Positions 7,862 to 16,659 of a stretch of 32,872 nucleotides of DNA are shown here, piece by piece. Within the stretch, counting starts at the first letter, position 1, and each line of letters begins with the position of its first letter. A program made the translations under genes and the position numbers. The notes beneath the pieces are model-generated. The model was not told the DNA's origin and searched no databases. It saw only the letters and a list, made by a program, of their open reading frames with translations. Source of the stretch: Planctomycetaceae bacterium (GTDB lineage Bacteria; Planctomycetota; Planctomycetia; Pirellulales; Pirellulaceae); NCBI GenBank assembly GCA_007127095.1, contig SKZY01000098.1, forward strand, positions 1-32,872. The letters are read 5' to 3'.

Positions 7862-9316
7862 ATGGCGGATTTCAATCCGATCCTGCGACGCCACTGGCTG
7901 CAGGCGACCGGCTGCGGTTTCGCCTGGTTAGCCGCCCGCGGACTGATCGGTCAAAGCGGCCTGAGCAGCACCGCGAGGGCAAACGAGAGTGCGGGGTTCG
8001 GCAATGTCGACCAAGCATTGACGCATTTTGCTCCCCGAGCCAAGCGGATCATTTTTCTGTTCATGCAGGGCGGTCCGAGCCAGGTCGACTCGTTCGATTA
8101 CAAGCCCGAATTGGAAAAGTTCGACGGCCAATCGATCGCATTTGATGATTCTCGAGTGCTGGCGAAGACCGGCCGGCGGGGCGATTCGCATCGCGTGATG
8201 CGGTCCCCGTGGAAGTTCCGCCAATACGGCCAAGGCGGTCATTGGGTTTCCGACCTGTTTCCGCATGTCGGCAAACAGGCAGATGAGCTGTGCATGATCC
8301 ATTCGGTGCATACCGAGGGAGTCGCGCACGGGCCGGCGACGCTGTTTCTGCACTGCGGGGCAACCAACGCCGCACGCCCCTCGATCGGTTCATGGATTCA
8401 TTACGGCCTCGGCAGCGAAAACGAAAATCTGCCGGGCTTCGTCTCGATCGCACCGCCGATGGGCAATGGCGGTCCACGCAACTTCGGCAACGCGTTTCTG
8501 CCGGCCGTTCACCAGGGCACACCGATCGGACGGGTCAACGGCGACGGCGATGACCTGCGGTTGCGAAATGCCAACCTACCCGTCGAGCGATTGCCGCAGA
8601 CCCGCAGACGGCTCGACTTTGTGCAATCACTCAACCAACGGCGTTTCGCTGAACGACCGCACGATGGCGAACTCGATGCGATGATCCGCAGTTACGAATT
8701 GGCCTGGCGGATGCAAACACATGCTCCCGAAGTATTCGACCTCAGCGATGAAACCGAGTCGACGCTCGCCGAATACGGCATCGGCAACGGGCCGACCGAT
8801 TCGTTCGGCCGCCGTTGCCTGCTGGCGCGGCGGATGTGTGAGTCGGGCGTGCGGTTCATCCAGGTCAATTACGGCGACAACAGCGCCAATCCGGCTTGGG
8901 ACCAACACAGCAACCTACCCAAGCATGCCGATCACGCGTTGGCGGTCGATCAACCGATCGCGGCGCTGCTGCAGGACTTGAAACGCCGTGGTTTGCTCGA
9001 AGACACCCTGGTCTGGTGGGGCAGCGAGTTCGGCCGAACTCCCTACGCGCAAGCGAACGGGACTGGGCGGGATCACAACCCGGTCGGCTTCACGGTTTGG
9101 CTTGCCGGGGCGGGGGTAAAACCGGGATTTCACTACGGCGCCACCGACGAACTCGGGCATCGGGCAGTGTCACAAAAGGTACACATGCACGACCTGCACG
9201 CCACGCTGCTGCACTTAATGGGACTCGATCACGAACGCTTGACGTTCGAACATGCCGGCCGCGATTTTCGCCTGACCGACGTCTTCGGCCGAGTCGCTCA
9301 CGAAATCTTGGCCTGA
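7862..9316 (+). CDS. DUF1501 domain-containing protein (Tat-type signal)
   Basis: 'LRRHWLQATGCGFAWLAA' Tat-like N-terminus; 'KRIIFLFMQGGPSQVDSFDYKPEL', 'VWWGSEFGRTPYAQANGTGRDHNPVGFTVWLAGAGVKPG' typical of DUF1501 (sulfatase-like fold). Confidence 0.93.
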   Translation: MADFNPILRRHWLQATGCGFAWLAARGLIGQSGLSSTARANESAGFGNVDQALTHFAPRAKRIIFLFMQGGPSQVDSFDYKPELEKFDGQSIAFDDSRVLAKTGRRGDSHRVMRSPWKFRQYGQGGHWVSDLFPHVGKQADELCMIHSVHTEGVAHGPATLFLHCGATNAARPSIGSWIHYGLGSENENLPGFVSIAPPMGNGGPRNFGNAFLPAVHQGTPIGRVNGDGDDLRLRNANLPVERLPQTRRRLDFVQSLNQRRFAERPHDGELDAMIRSYELAWRMQTHAPEVFDLSDETESTLAEYGIGNGPTDSFGRRCLLARRMCESGVRFIQVNYGDNSANPAWDQHSNLPKHADHALAVDQPIAALLQDLKRRGLLEDTLVWWGSEFGRTPYAQANGTGRDHNPVGFTVWLAGAGVKPGFHYGATDELGHRAVSQKVHMHDLHATLLHLMGLDHERLTFEHAGRDFRLTDVFGRVAHEILA

Positions 9317-9328
9317 TTCCCGCCGCGA

Positions 9329-11401
9329 TCACACCGATTCTGGGGTTCCCAGCCCGACCACCTCCAGCAATCGCAGCGCGTTGGTCGTCGGCGAAACCCC
9401 TTGACGCATCCGATAATCGAACGTCATTTCGTCGCGACCGTCGGGATGGTGTGTGATCGTTTCGCGAAAGTGAACGGTTTGGGCGATCGACTGTAAAACC
9501 GGGTCGTCGGCAAGCTCCAAGTCGTGAGTGCTGATGGCGCCGATCGCACCACGGTCGATCAGGTGGCGCAGTACGTGGGCGACGGCGATCTGCCGTTCGC
9601 GGCTGTTAGTCCCTTGCAGGATCTCGTCGAGCAGGTAGAGCAGCGTCGTCGTCGGTCGTGGTTTTTCCGATAGCCGACGCCGATCGATCGCTTCGGCATG
9701 ACGGACGACACGAGCCAACGATTTGAGTTCGGCCATGTAAAACGAGACACCCTCTCCCAGATTGTCTCGGACCCGAATACTGGTTGCCAACTCGATATCC
9801 GGCAACGAAAACGCCTTGGCACAAACCGGGCCGCCGGCACCGGCGAGCAGCACGTTCAGCCCAATGCTCCGCAGCAACGTGCTTTTGCCCGACATGTTCG
9901 AACCGGTAACGAGCAGCAGTGTGCCTTGGGGACCAACCGACACGTCGTTGCAAACCCGGTCGTTTGCGGGCAACAACGGGTGTCCGAGCTGCTTCGCCGC
10001 CAGCAACCGCTGGGCGGCGGCCGGGGGCGTTTCGCCGGAAGGCTCGGTTCGGACTTGCTCCGGCTCCACCCAAACGGGGCTGACCCAATCGGGGTTCTCG
10101 TCAGCCAAGGCGGCCAAGGAAGCCGCGGCTTCGAGTTCGCCGAGCGCCGCGAACCAGTTCGCTGCTTGGTCGGCGTTGTCGCTCTGCCAACGCTCCAGTC
10201 GCCGCAACACGTGCAGGTCCCAGAGGCCACCCATTTGCAGCAGCAGGTAGATCAAAAACAGGCCGCCGCTCTGCTTGATCGAAGCGGCCACAGCGATCTT
10301 GCCCAACGACCGCATCGCCACCCCAGCGCCATCGACCGGATCGGCGAGCGTCGCTTTCGCCCGTCGGATCAGTTCGCCATCGGTATCGGGCAACGCCTCG
10401 GTCAAGGCGAACATCTGGCGATAGCCGTCGACGTCGCCACGACCGGACAGCGCCGAAGCGAAAATGTCATGCACGTCGCCGAGCATGAAGGTAGAAATCA
10501 ACAAATTGATTCCGAAAATCGCCCCGATCGCACCGGCTAACCAGCGAACCAACGAATCCGCCGTCAGACCGTCCTCGGCTGCCAAACCGTCCTCGCCCAA
10601 AGCCGATTCGGCGACAGCCCCGCCCCCCGCGGCCGAATACAAGCCGATGACCAATAGGAAAAGCAGCACCGGAACGAGCATCGATGACACGACCGACCAG
10701 ATCGCCAGGGCGCGATGCCGCGCCAACCACGACGGCGATGTGATCCAGTTGAGGAAGTGATCGGGGTCGGCGGTACTCGCAGCAGTCCGCCGGGCGTGCG
10801 TGTAGAAATCGATCCGCCAGTCGCGGAGCGGAACGAGCAGGCGAGACGCTTCGTGCCGACGGGTCGCGGTGTCTTGAATGGCTGGCCCGATCAGCCAATC
10901 GGCTAACCGCCGCAGGCCCGGTCCGAGTGACGCCATCGACACCAATTGGAACAACGAACCACGGCCGAAAACGTCGAGATCATCAGCCACGGCGACCGGA
11001 TCGCCGGTGAACGCTTCGCCAGTCTGCTGAGCGTCACCCGCGGCAGCCAGTTTGGGTTCCCACAACGGCAATCGATCCCAATTGCGATCGACACGGGCGA
11101 GCAAACGGCGGAGAACCGATCGCCGCATCCGCAGTGCCTGCAGACGGTCGCGGAGTTTCTCATGGAGTGTCACCGCGACCAGAAAGGCCACCGCGGCCGA
11201 CCAACCGATCGTCACCAACAACGGATTCTTGTTGAGAAAATAACCGAGCGTCAGCAGCACCACGGCGGCCAAAAAAAACGCTGTCCGGATCAGGTTCCAA
11301 CGCCGATCGCGGAGCAACAGATCGCGGCGTTCGAGTTCGAGCGTGGCCAGCGATTGACGGTATTCGGTAACGGCTTGATTTTCGGTAACGGCTTGATTCA
11401 T
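9329..11401 (-). CDS. MutS-family ATPase with predicted transmembrane segments, lacking the mismatch-recognition domain
   Basis: 'LLVTGSNMSGKSTLLRSIGLNVLLAGAGGPVCA' (MutS Walker A), 'SFYMAELKSLARVV', 'LLYLLDEILQGTNSRERQIA' (Walker B), 'GAISTHDLELAD'. Hydrophobic stretches 'TAFFLAAVVLLTLGYFL', 'LLVTIGWSAAVAFLVAV', 'LVPVLLFLLVIGLYSAAG', 'WLAGAIGAIFGINLLISTFML'. Confidence 0.88.
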   Translation of the reverse strand: MNQAVTENQAVTEYRQSLATLELERRDLLLRDRRWNLIRTAFFLAAVVLLTLGYFLNKNPLLVTIGWSAAVAFLVAVTLHEKLRDRLQALRMRRSVLRRLLARVDRNWDRLPLWEPKLAAAGDAQQTGEAFTGDPVAVADDLDVFGRGSLFQLVSMASLGPGLRRLADWLIGPAIQDTATRRHEASRLLVPLRDWRIDFYTHARRTAASTADPDHFLNWITSPSWLARHRALAIWSVVSSMLVPVLLFLLVIGLYSAAGGGAVAESALGEDGLAAEDGLTADSLVRWLAGAIGAIFGINLLISTFMLGDVHDIFASALSGRGDVDGYRQMFALTEALPDTDGELIRRAKATLADPVDGAGVAMRSLGKIAVAASIKQSGGLFLIYLLLQMGGLWDLHVLRRLERWQSDNADQAANWFAALGELEAAASLAALADENPDWVSPVWVEPEQVRTEPSGETPPAAAQRLLAAKQLGHPLLPANDRVCNDVSVGPQGTLLLVTGSNMSGKSTLLRSIGLNVLLAGAGGPVCAKAFSLPDIELATSIRVRDNLGEGVSFYMAELKSLARVVRHAEAIDRRRLSEKPRPTTTLLYLLDEILQGTNSRERQIAVAHVLRHLIDRGAIGAISTHDLELADDPVLQSIAQTVHFRETITHHPDGRDEMTFDYRMRQGVSPTTNALRLLEVVGLGTPESV
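11363..11398 (-). repeat. Perfect 18-bp tandem duplication at the start of the MutS-like gene
   Basis: ttcggtaacggcttgatt occurs twice back to back (11363-11380, 11381-11398); encodes NQAVTE-NQAVTE immediately after the initiator Met. Confidence 0.95.
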
Positions 11402-11414
11402 GGATGAGCGTCAC

Positions 11415-12932
11415 CTAGACGACGCCCTCAACAGTCGGTTTGCGGGATGGAGCGGGGCGGTTGGAATCGATCACTTTGACGGCCACCCGGTCCTCGAGAT
11501 TGGGGCGAAAGATAGTCAACAGCAGCAGTGGCAGGAACCATGCCAAGTAGAGGCCGCCCCCGTACGCGTGCCAGAACTGGGCCGCGACCATCAGAGCCGC
11601 CGAATAGCTGATCAGCGTGCCGAGGTTTTTCTGAGCCGGCCAAACGGCAAAGAAACCGCTCAATATCAGGAACCCGACCAGCAACGGCAAACGGTAGATC
11701 GGCTCCCAACCGAGCCCCCAAACGCCCTGCAGGTCATGCATCACCGGTAACATTAGACCAAACATCCGCATCAGGTGATTGCCCAGCGGCAAGCTGCCAT
11801 CGACGACCAACAACGCCATCATGATCGATAACGCCGCCACGACTCCGATCGCGAATCGTCCGATCCCGAGTTGGCGGTAAAAACTGAACCACAACGGTAG
11901 CAGGAACAGCGGGTAATAGACCAAGCCGGCGGCGGCACCGAGAAACAATCCGGCAGCCAAGGGACGTCGATAGCAGAGGATCGCCCAGACGAGCAGTGCG
12001 GCCGGCAGGGCGTGATCGACGCGACCGGTCATTTGGGCCGTGTAGGGAACCAACAAGTAGAGCGTGGCTGAACCGACCCCAGCTCGAGCATTGCCGAAGT
12101 GTCGATGGCCGATCGAGATGATACCGATCACGATCGCGAGGTGAGATGCGATCGCTAACACCCGGGCCAATTCGACATACGGCGCCCGCGGCAGCTCATC
12201 GCCCTCGGCTACCTCAAGCTCGCCAGGCGCACCGAGCGCCTCCAACGCCGGCCGGGTCGGAATCGCGGGCAACATGTTCATCAGGGAATAGCCCGGACCG
12301 AGTTGCGGGCCCTGCTCGACCTGCATCCGTGGCGTGCTGGTGATCACGTTGGCCATCATGAAAATGAACAGCCAAACGCCGATAAACAGCAGCCCACCCG
12401 AGGTTAGGTTGGGGTCCAATAGCGGGCGGCGGACCATGAGCGGGTCGACCAGCAGCCGCACCAATACCAACACCTGGACTGCCAGCAGCCAACCGAAGCC
12501 GTAGAATTCGACCTCGTGGGCCGTAAATCGGTCGCCACGCAACCGCTCGATCGGCGAACGGTCGGTGGCGGATTCGGCCGGCTCGATCGCCGCCACGCTT
12601 TCAACCGACCCGCCTGCGGCCGACGCACCATCGCTCGACTCGCGATCAACCGTCTGATCCGCGGCGGCTTCACCGGTCACCGAAGCGGTCAACTGCAACC
12701 TCTTCTCGATCGCCGCCTCGACGTTGGCGAGTTCACGTTCGACCAACTGTCGCCGCCGCCCTTCGTGGACGATCAGCAAGCCTGGAGCGAGCAGAATCAG
12801 CATTACCAAATCGAGATTCCGCAAACTCCAGAAGCGATGGAAGACGAAATACAGACCGATCGTCAAGAACGACGAAAGGTAGACCCATGTCGTCGGGTCG
12901 GGGCGTTTGTAATGCAGTAAGATTTCACTCAT
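11415..12932 (-). CDS. Polytopic membrane protein, possibly GT-C/GT87-like; probable operon partner of the MutS-like gene
   Basis: 505 aa with many hydrophobic segments ('AAGLFLGAAAGLVYYPLFLLPLWFSFY', 'YLLVPYTAQMTGRVDHALPAALLVWAILCYRRP'); stop lies 13 bp upstream of the MutS-like start, same strand. Confidence 0.75.
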   Translation of the reverse strand: MSEILLHYKRPDPTTWVYLSSFLTIGLYFVFHRFWSLRNLDLVMLILLAPGLLIVHEGRRRQLVERELANVEAAIEKRLQLTASVTGEAAADQTVDRESSDGASAAGGSVESVAAIEPAESATDRSPIERLRGDRFTAHEVEFYGFGWLLAVQVLVLVRLLVDPLMVRRPLLDPNLTSGGLLFIGVWLFIFMMANVITSTPRMQVEQGPQLGPGYSLMNMLPAIPTRPALEALGAPGELEVAEGDELPRAPYVELARVLAIASHLAIVIGIISIGHRHFGNARAGVGSATLYLLVPYTAQMTGRVDHALPAALLVWAILCYRRPLAAGLFLGAAAGLVYYPLFLLPLWFSFYRQLGIGRFAIGVVAALSIMMALLVVDGSLPLGNHLMRMFGLMLPVMHDLQGVWGLGWEPIYRLPLLVGFLILSGFFAVWPAQKNLGTLISYSAALMVAAQFWHAYGGGLYLAWFLPLLLLTIFRPNLEDRVAVKVIDSNRPAPSRKPTVEGVV

Positions 12933-13346
12933 CCATCAACCGCCGCGACTGGAGTCGACTCGCCGAATGGCCCCTTCGTGGAGCCGAAAGGTTCATTGCC
13001 GGTACGCCATAGGTCCGATACCCGGACGCCCATTCGCCGGAATCATCCGAAAGCGGGTGTCCGACAGGGAGCCGATTTTATCCCCGTCGTCCCGATTAGC
13101 CACGTCGCCGCTCTCATTTAATTGAGTGGAATGCGGGATTTCGCTGCGGCCGGCCTCGACGCGTTCGGCCACTCCCCAAAATACGGGCGATCCGATCCGT
13201 CGGCTAGCGGGCGACCCAATTCCGCTCACCGCTCACTCTGGCAATCGCTCGACGCGATCGGGTAGAATGGGGTTGAATCATCAACGGTACGTGACTGCCG
13301 TTGGTAAGTGCCGATACTCGCCCACAGCCGGATAGCCTGAAACGCG

Positions 13347-14690
13347 ATGATGTCCCGAAAAGAATCCGAATCGATCGCTCCCTCCCGTCGCCGATTTCTC
13401 CGCGGTTGCGGGACGGCGTTGGCGTTGCCTTGGATGGCCTCAGCATTTCCTCGCGAGTCGCGGGCCGGTGAATCGGCTGGACCTCCGGTCCGTGCGGCCT
13501 TCATCTATTTTCCCAACGGCGTCTGGGAAAAGCAGTGGGTTCCCGAGCAGGTCGGTCGCGATTACGAGTTGACTCCCTCGTTGGAGCCGATCGCCGACGT
13601 CCGCGACGACGTGTTGGTGGTGACCGGGATGGACAAGAAGCACAGTCATGGGGGGGATGGTCATTATGCCAAAACCGCCAACTTTTTGACCGGGATGCCG
13701 GTGACGAAGACGACCGGCAAGGACATCAGCAGCGGCGGGATTTCGGTCGATCAGTTGATGGCCCAGCAGACCCGCCGTTACACTCCTCTGCCTTCGTTGG
13801 AACTCGGGACCGAACCGGTGATCAGCGGGATCGACAGCAATGTCGGTTACACCCGGCTCTATGGTTCGCATATTTCTTGGGAGACACCGACTCGACCGGT
13901 CGCCAAGGAGATCAACCCGCGATTGGTCTACCAGCGTCTCTTCGGGCAATCGGTCGACCGCGATTCTGCGAAATCCGAGTCGTACCAGAATCTGCTCGAC
14001 TTTGTGCTCGAAGACGCCAAGCGATTGCGGCCCAGCCTCGGCCGTGACGACCAATTCAAGATGGATGAATACCTCGATTCGGTGCGGGCGGTCGAGCGGC
14101 GGATCGAGTTCGCGACCCGCAAGGACCCGCGGCCCTGGCAACCGGCCGTCGACGAAGAGCAGGTTCGTGCCGCGATGCCGGGCGTTCCGGCCGATTTCCG
14201 CGAGCACATCGGCGTGATGATGGACTTGATCGTGTTGGCTTTCCAAACCGACTCGACTCGTGTCTGTTCGCTGATGTTCGCCAACGACGTTTCGGGACGT
14301 AACTTCTCGTTCGTCGACGGTGTCCGTGGCGGCCACCACGAACTTTCGCATCACGAAAACAAAGAAGAAAAGATCGCCCAGTACCAACGAATCAACCGTT
14401 GGCACGTCGAACAATTCGCCTCGATGCTCGGAAAAATGAAGGCGATCCCCGAGGGCGATGGCTGCTTGCTCGACAACTGCATGATCCTGTTCGGGTCGAG
14501 CATGTCCGATGGCAATCGGCACGATCCCGACAACCTACCGATCCTGCTCGGCGGTCGTGGCGGCAACGCGATCGATACCGGCCAACACCTGATCGCCGAT
14601 GTCCCACTCTGCAACCTGTACGTCTCGATGCTCGATCGGATGGGGATCGAGGTCGAATCGTTCGGTGACAGTACCGATCGGCTGTTTTAA
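13347..14690 (+). CDS. DUF1552 domain-containing protein (Tat signal)
   Basis: 'SRRRFLRGCGTALALPWMASAFP' Tat signal; 'FIYFPNGVWEKQWVPEQ', 'TGMDKKHSHGGDGHYAKTANFLTG', 'LDNCMILFGSSMSDGNRHDPDNLPILLGG' are DUF1552 hallmarks. Confidence 0.94.
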   Translation: MMSRKESESIAPSRRRFLRGCGTALALPWMASAFPRESRAGESAGPPVRAAFIYFPNGVWEKQWVPEQVGRDYELTPSLEPIADVRDDVLVVTGMDKKHSHGGDGHYAKTANFLTGMPVTKTTGKDISSGGISVDQLMAQQTRRYTPLPSLELGTEPVISGIDSNVGYTRLYGSHISWETPTRPVAKEINPRLVYQRLFGQSVDRDSAKSESYQNLLDFVLEDAKRLRPSLGRDDQFKMDEYLDSVRAVERRIEFATRKDPRPWQPAVDEEQVRAAMPGVPADFREHIGVMMDLIVLAFQTDSTRVCSLMFANDVSGRNFSFVDGVRGGHHELSHHENKEEKIAQYQRINRWHVEQFASMLGKMKAIPEGDGCLLDNCMILFGSSMSDGNRHDPDNLPILLGGRGGNAIDTGQHLIADVPLCNLYVSMLDRMGIEVESFGDSTDRLF

Positions 14691-14708
14691 GCAATCCTCA
14701 GGGAGAAT

Positions 14709-14737
14709 GAGCGGAAAAAAGTTTTATTTTTTCGCTC
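14709..14737. terminator. Bidirectional Rho-independent terminator between convergent genes
   Basis: GAGCGGAAAAAA (14709-14720) / loop GTTTTA / TTTTTTCGCTC (14727-14737); stem with one bulged G. Lies between the DUF1552 stop (14690, +) and the deaminase stop (14751, -). Confidence 0.75.
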
Positions 14738-14750
14738 GATCGGCAGCCGG

Positions 14751-15206
14751 CTATTCGCCGATGTCCTCGTTCCACAGGTCGGGAGATTCGGCGACGAAGG
14801 CCTGCATCAGTTCGTAACAACGGTGGTCATCGATGACCGTAATCTCCACGCCGCGGCTGCGAAGATAATCCTCGGGGCCGCGAAACGTGCGGTTTTCGCC
14901 GATTACGATCCGCGGGATCCGGTACAACAGTGAGGCGCCGCTGCACATCTCGCACGGCGAGAGGGTCGAATAGAGCGTCGCCCGACGGTATCCTTTCGCC
15001 GTCAATCTCCCTCCGTCCTCGATCGCGTCCATCTCGGCATGTAGGATCGCGCTGCCGCGTTGGATGCGGCGATTGTGTCCGCGGCCGACGATCCGGTCGT
15101 CGATCACGAGAACCGAGCCGATCGGGATCCCCCCCTCGTCGAACCCCAGCAGCGCTTGTTCGTAGGCGGCATCGAGAAAATCGGAATGTCGTTCGGCGGT
15201 CGGCAT
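14751..15206 (-). CDS. Cytosine/nucleoside deaminase, yeast FCY1-like
   Basis: 'ILHAEMDAIEDGGRL' (HAE) and 'STLSPCEMCSGA' (PCxxC) zinc-deaminase motifs; C-terminal 'PDLWNEDIGE' matches the fungal cytosine deaminase C-terminus as remembered. Confidence 0.9.
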   Translation of the reverse strand: MPTAERHSDFLDAAYEQALLGFDEGGIPIGSVLVIDDRIVGRGHNRRIQRGSAILHAEMDAIEDGGRLTAKGYRRATLYSTLSPCEMCSGASLLYRIPRIVIGENRTFRGPEDYLRSRGVEITVIDDHRCYELMQAFVAESPDLWNEDIGE

Positions 15207-15264
15207 GATGGGGCCTGATCGGTGCGGAGTTGTGTGACGGGGGCGACTGTCGGCCAGACAATTT

Positions 15265-15294
15265 TTGTGTTCCGGAGCTCGCGGGAATTACACT
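15265..15294 (+). promoter_or_regulatory. Possible sigma70-like promoter for the small membrane protein gene
   Basis: TTGTGT (15265-15270), 18-bp spacer, TACACT (15289-15294), in the divergent intergenic region about 40 bp before the start codon. Confidence 0.3.
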
Positions 15295-15335
15295 GCAATG
15301 ATTCTTCTTCAGCCTCTCTACGAAAGTTACTACCC

Positions 15336-15602
15336 ATGCTGATTTTCTACGCTTGGGTCGTCTTGATGGCGGCGGTTGTCCTCGCGGTACCCATCGTGCA
15401 TTTCATCGAAACCAAGAAGCGGAACCAGGCTCGCGCCGCTGCCGAACCGGCGGCCGAGGCCGATTTGGACGCGGCGGACGACGAAGCGGTCGCTGGCGAA
15501 GCCGTGGAAGACGCGGATGAAGCGGGTGATGTGGCGGAGTTCGGTGAGGCGACTCCGGTCGGCGAAGACGATTTTTCGGCGTTCGAAGAAGAGTTCAAGT
15601 GA
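15336..15602 (+). CDS. Small single-TM protein with long acidic Ala/Glu/Asp-rich tail
   Basis: MLIFYAWVVLMAAVVLAVPIVHFIETKKRNQ... followed by an acidic tail ending 'GEDDFSAFEEEFK'. Strong GC3-type coding pattern. The ORF-track start at 15222 is probably too far upstream. Confidence 0.75.
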   Translation: MLIFYAWVVLMAAVVLAVPIVHFIETKKRNQARAAAEPAAEADLDAADDEAVAGEAVEDADEAGDVAEFGEATPVGEDDFSAFEEEFK

Positions 15603-15746
15603 GATTCGCCGGTGCGTGCTGGTTGAAAAACGGATCAACTACCTGTTGCGAACTACTCGCCCGTCGGGTTCTTTGTTCAACAGCTACCGGAAGCTCGATT
15701 TTCCGCTGAACGCAGCGCCGTGCGGACTCGGCTCGGGTTTGGTTAA

Positions 15747-16463
15747 ATGGGGGCGTTCCCATTCGATGATCCCTTGTGTCCAGCTGGTGGAATTGCCCTG
15801 AATACGCCCGACTCATCCTCCCTGATCGACCCGACGTTCCTGTTTCGCTTCGAGGTGCCACTGCATCGGCGGAGCTGCGATTGGTCTTCGTCGGGCTTGG
15901 AGCTACCGCCGGATAGCCGTGTCGCTAGCTTTGCCGTGCTGTCCGGGCAAAGGCGTTTCGCCGAGGTCCGTATGGCCTGGGAAGCCGGCGGGATCGGTTT
16001 TGTCGTCGATGTCGCCGGAAAACGGTCGCAGCCCTGGTGTCGGTCGTCACGCCCCGAGGACAGCGACGGTTTTCACCTCTGGGTCGACTCGCGTTGCAGC
16101 CCAGGGATCCACCGGGCGACGCAGTATTGTCATCGATTCCTGTTCATGCCGTCCGGCGGTGGCAGCGACTTAAGCCGCCCGTTGGCGGGTATTTTGCCGA
16201 TCAACCGCGCCCGCCAAAATCCGAAGCCGCCCCCCGCTGGTTCGATCCGAGTGTTCAGTGATGTCGGGCCGGAGGGTTACCGTTTGTCGGGCCGGATCGC
16301 GGCGGCAGCGATTACCGGGTTCGACCCCTCGCAATTCTCCAAGATCGGACTCTTTTTCGCGGTGATCGACCGTGAACTCGGTTGGCAGACGCTCTGTCTT
16401 AGTCAGGCGTACCCGGTCGCCGAGGACCCGAGTCTGTGGGCGGAAGCCGTATTAGCCGAGTAA
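15747..16463 (+). CDS. Hypothetical protein, possible DOMON-like / CBM9-like fold
   Basis: 238 aa; 'FRFEVPLHR', 'VRMAWEAGGIGFVVDVAGKRSQPWCRSSRPEDSDGFHLWVDSR', 'FDPSQFSKIGLFFAVIDRELGWQTLCLSQAYPVAEDPSLWAEAVL' resemble type-9 CBM/DOMON-like proteins. Fold call is weak; the ORF itself is well supported. Confidence 0.7.
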   Translation: MGAFPFDDPLCPAGGIALNTPDSSSLIDPTFLFRFEVPLHRRSCDWSSSGLELPPDSRVASFAVLSGQRRFAEVRMAWEAGGIGFVVDVAGKRSQPWCRSSRPEDSDGFHLWVDSRCSPGIHRATQYCHRFLFMPSGGGSDLSRPLAGILPINRARQNPKPPPAGSIRVFSDVGPEGYRLSGRIAAAAITGFDPSQFSKIGLFFAVIDRELGWQTLCLSQAYPVAEDPSLWAEAVLAE

Positions 16464-16659
16464 AAGTCGCCAAAATTCGTCGCCCTGCGACCGGCATCCA
16501 CCTAGCCGACCGTTTCCAAAAACCTAGACTATTGACTCAATCGCTAGCGGCCGTTTGATCGATACAACCGTCAGAGACCGCCCTAACGGACGGGCGTTCC
16601 TCGTATCCGGGACACCCCGTGCCGTCGCTCGCCCCACCTTTCATACCCAGTCGAACACT

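Noticed and set aside
13440-14522. 360-aa minus-strand ORF opposite the DUF1552 gene
   Set aside because: Antisense shadow of a confidently identified gene; low-complexity His/Arg/Asp-rich translation with no recognisable motif, typical of high-GC codon bias.
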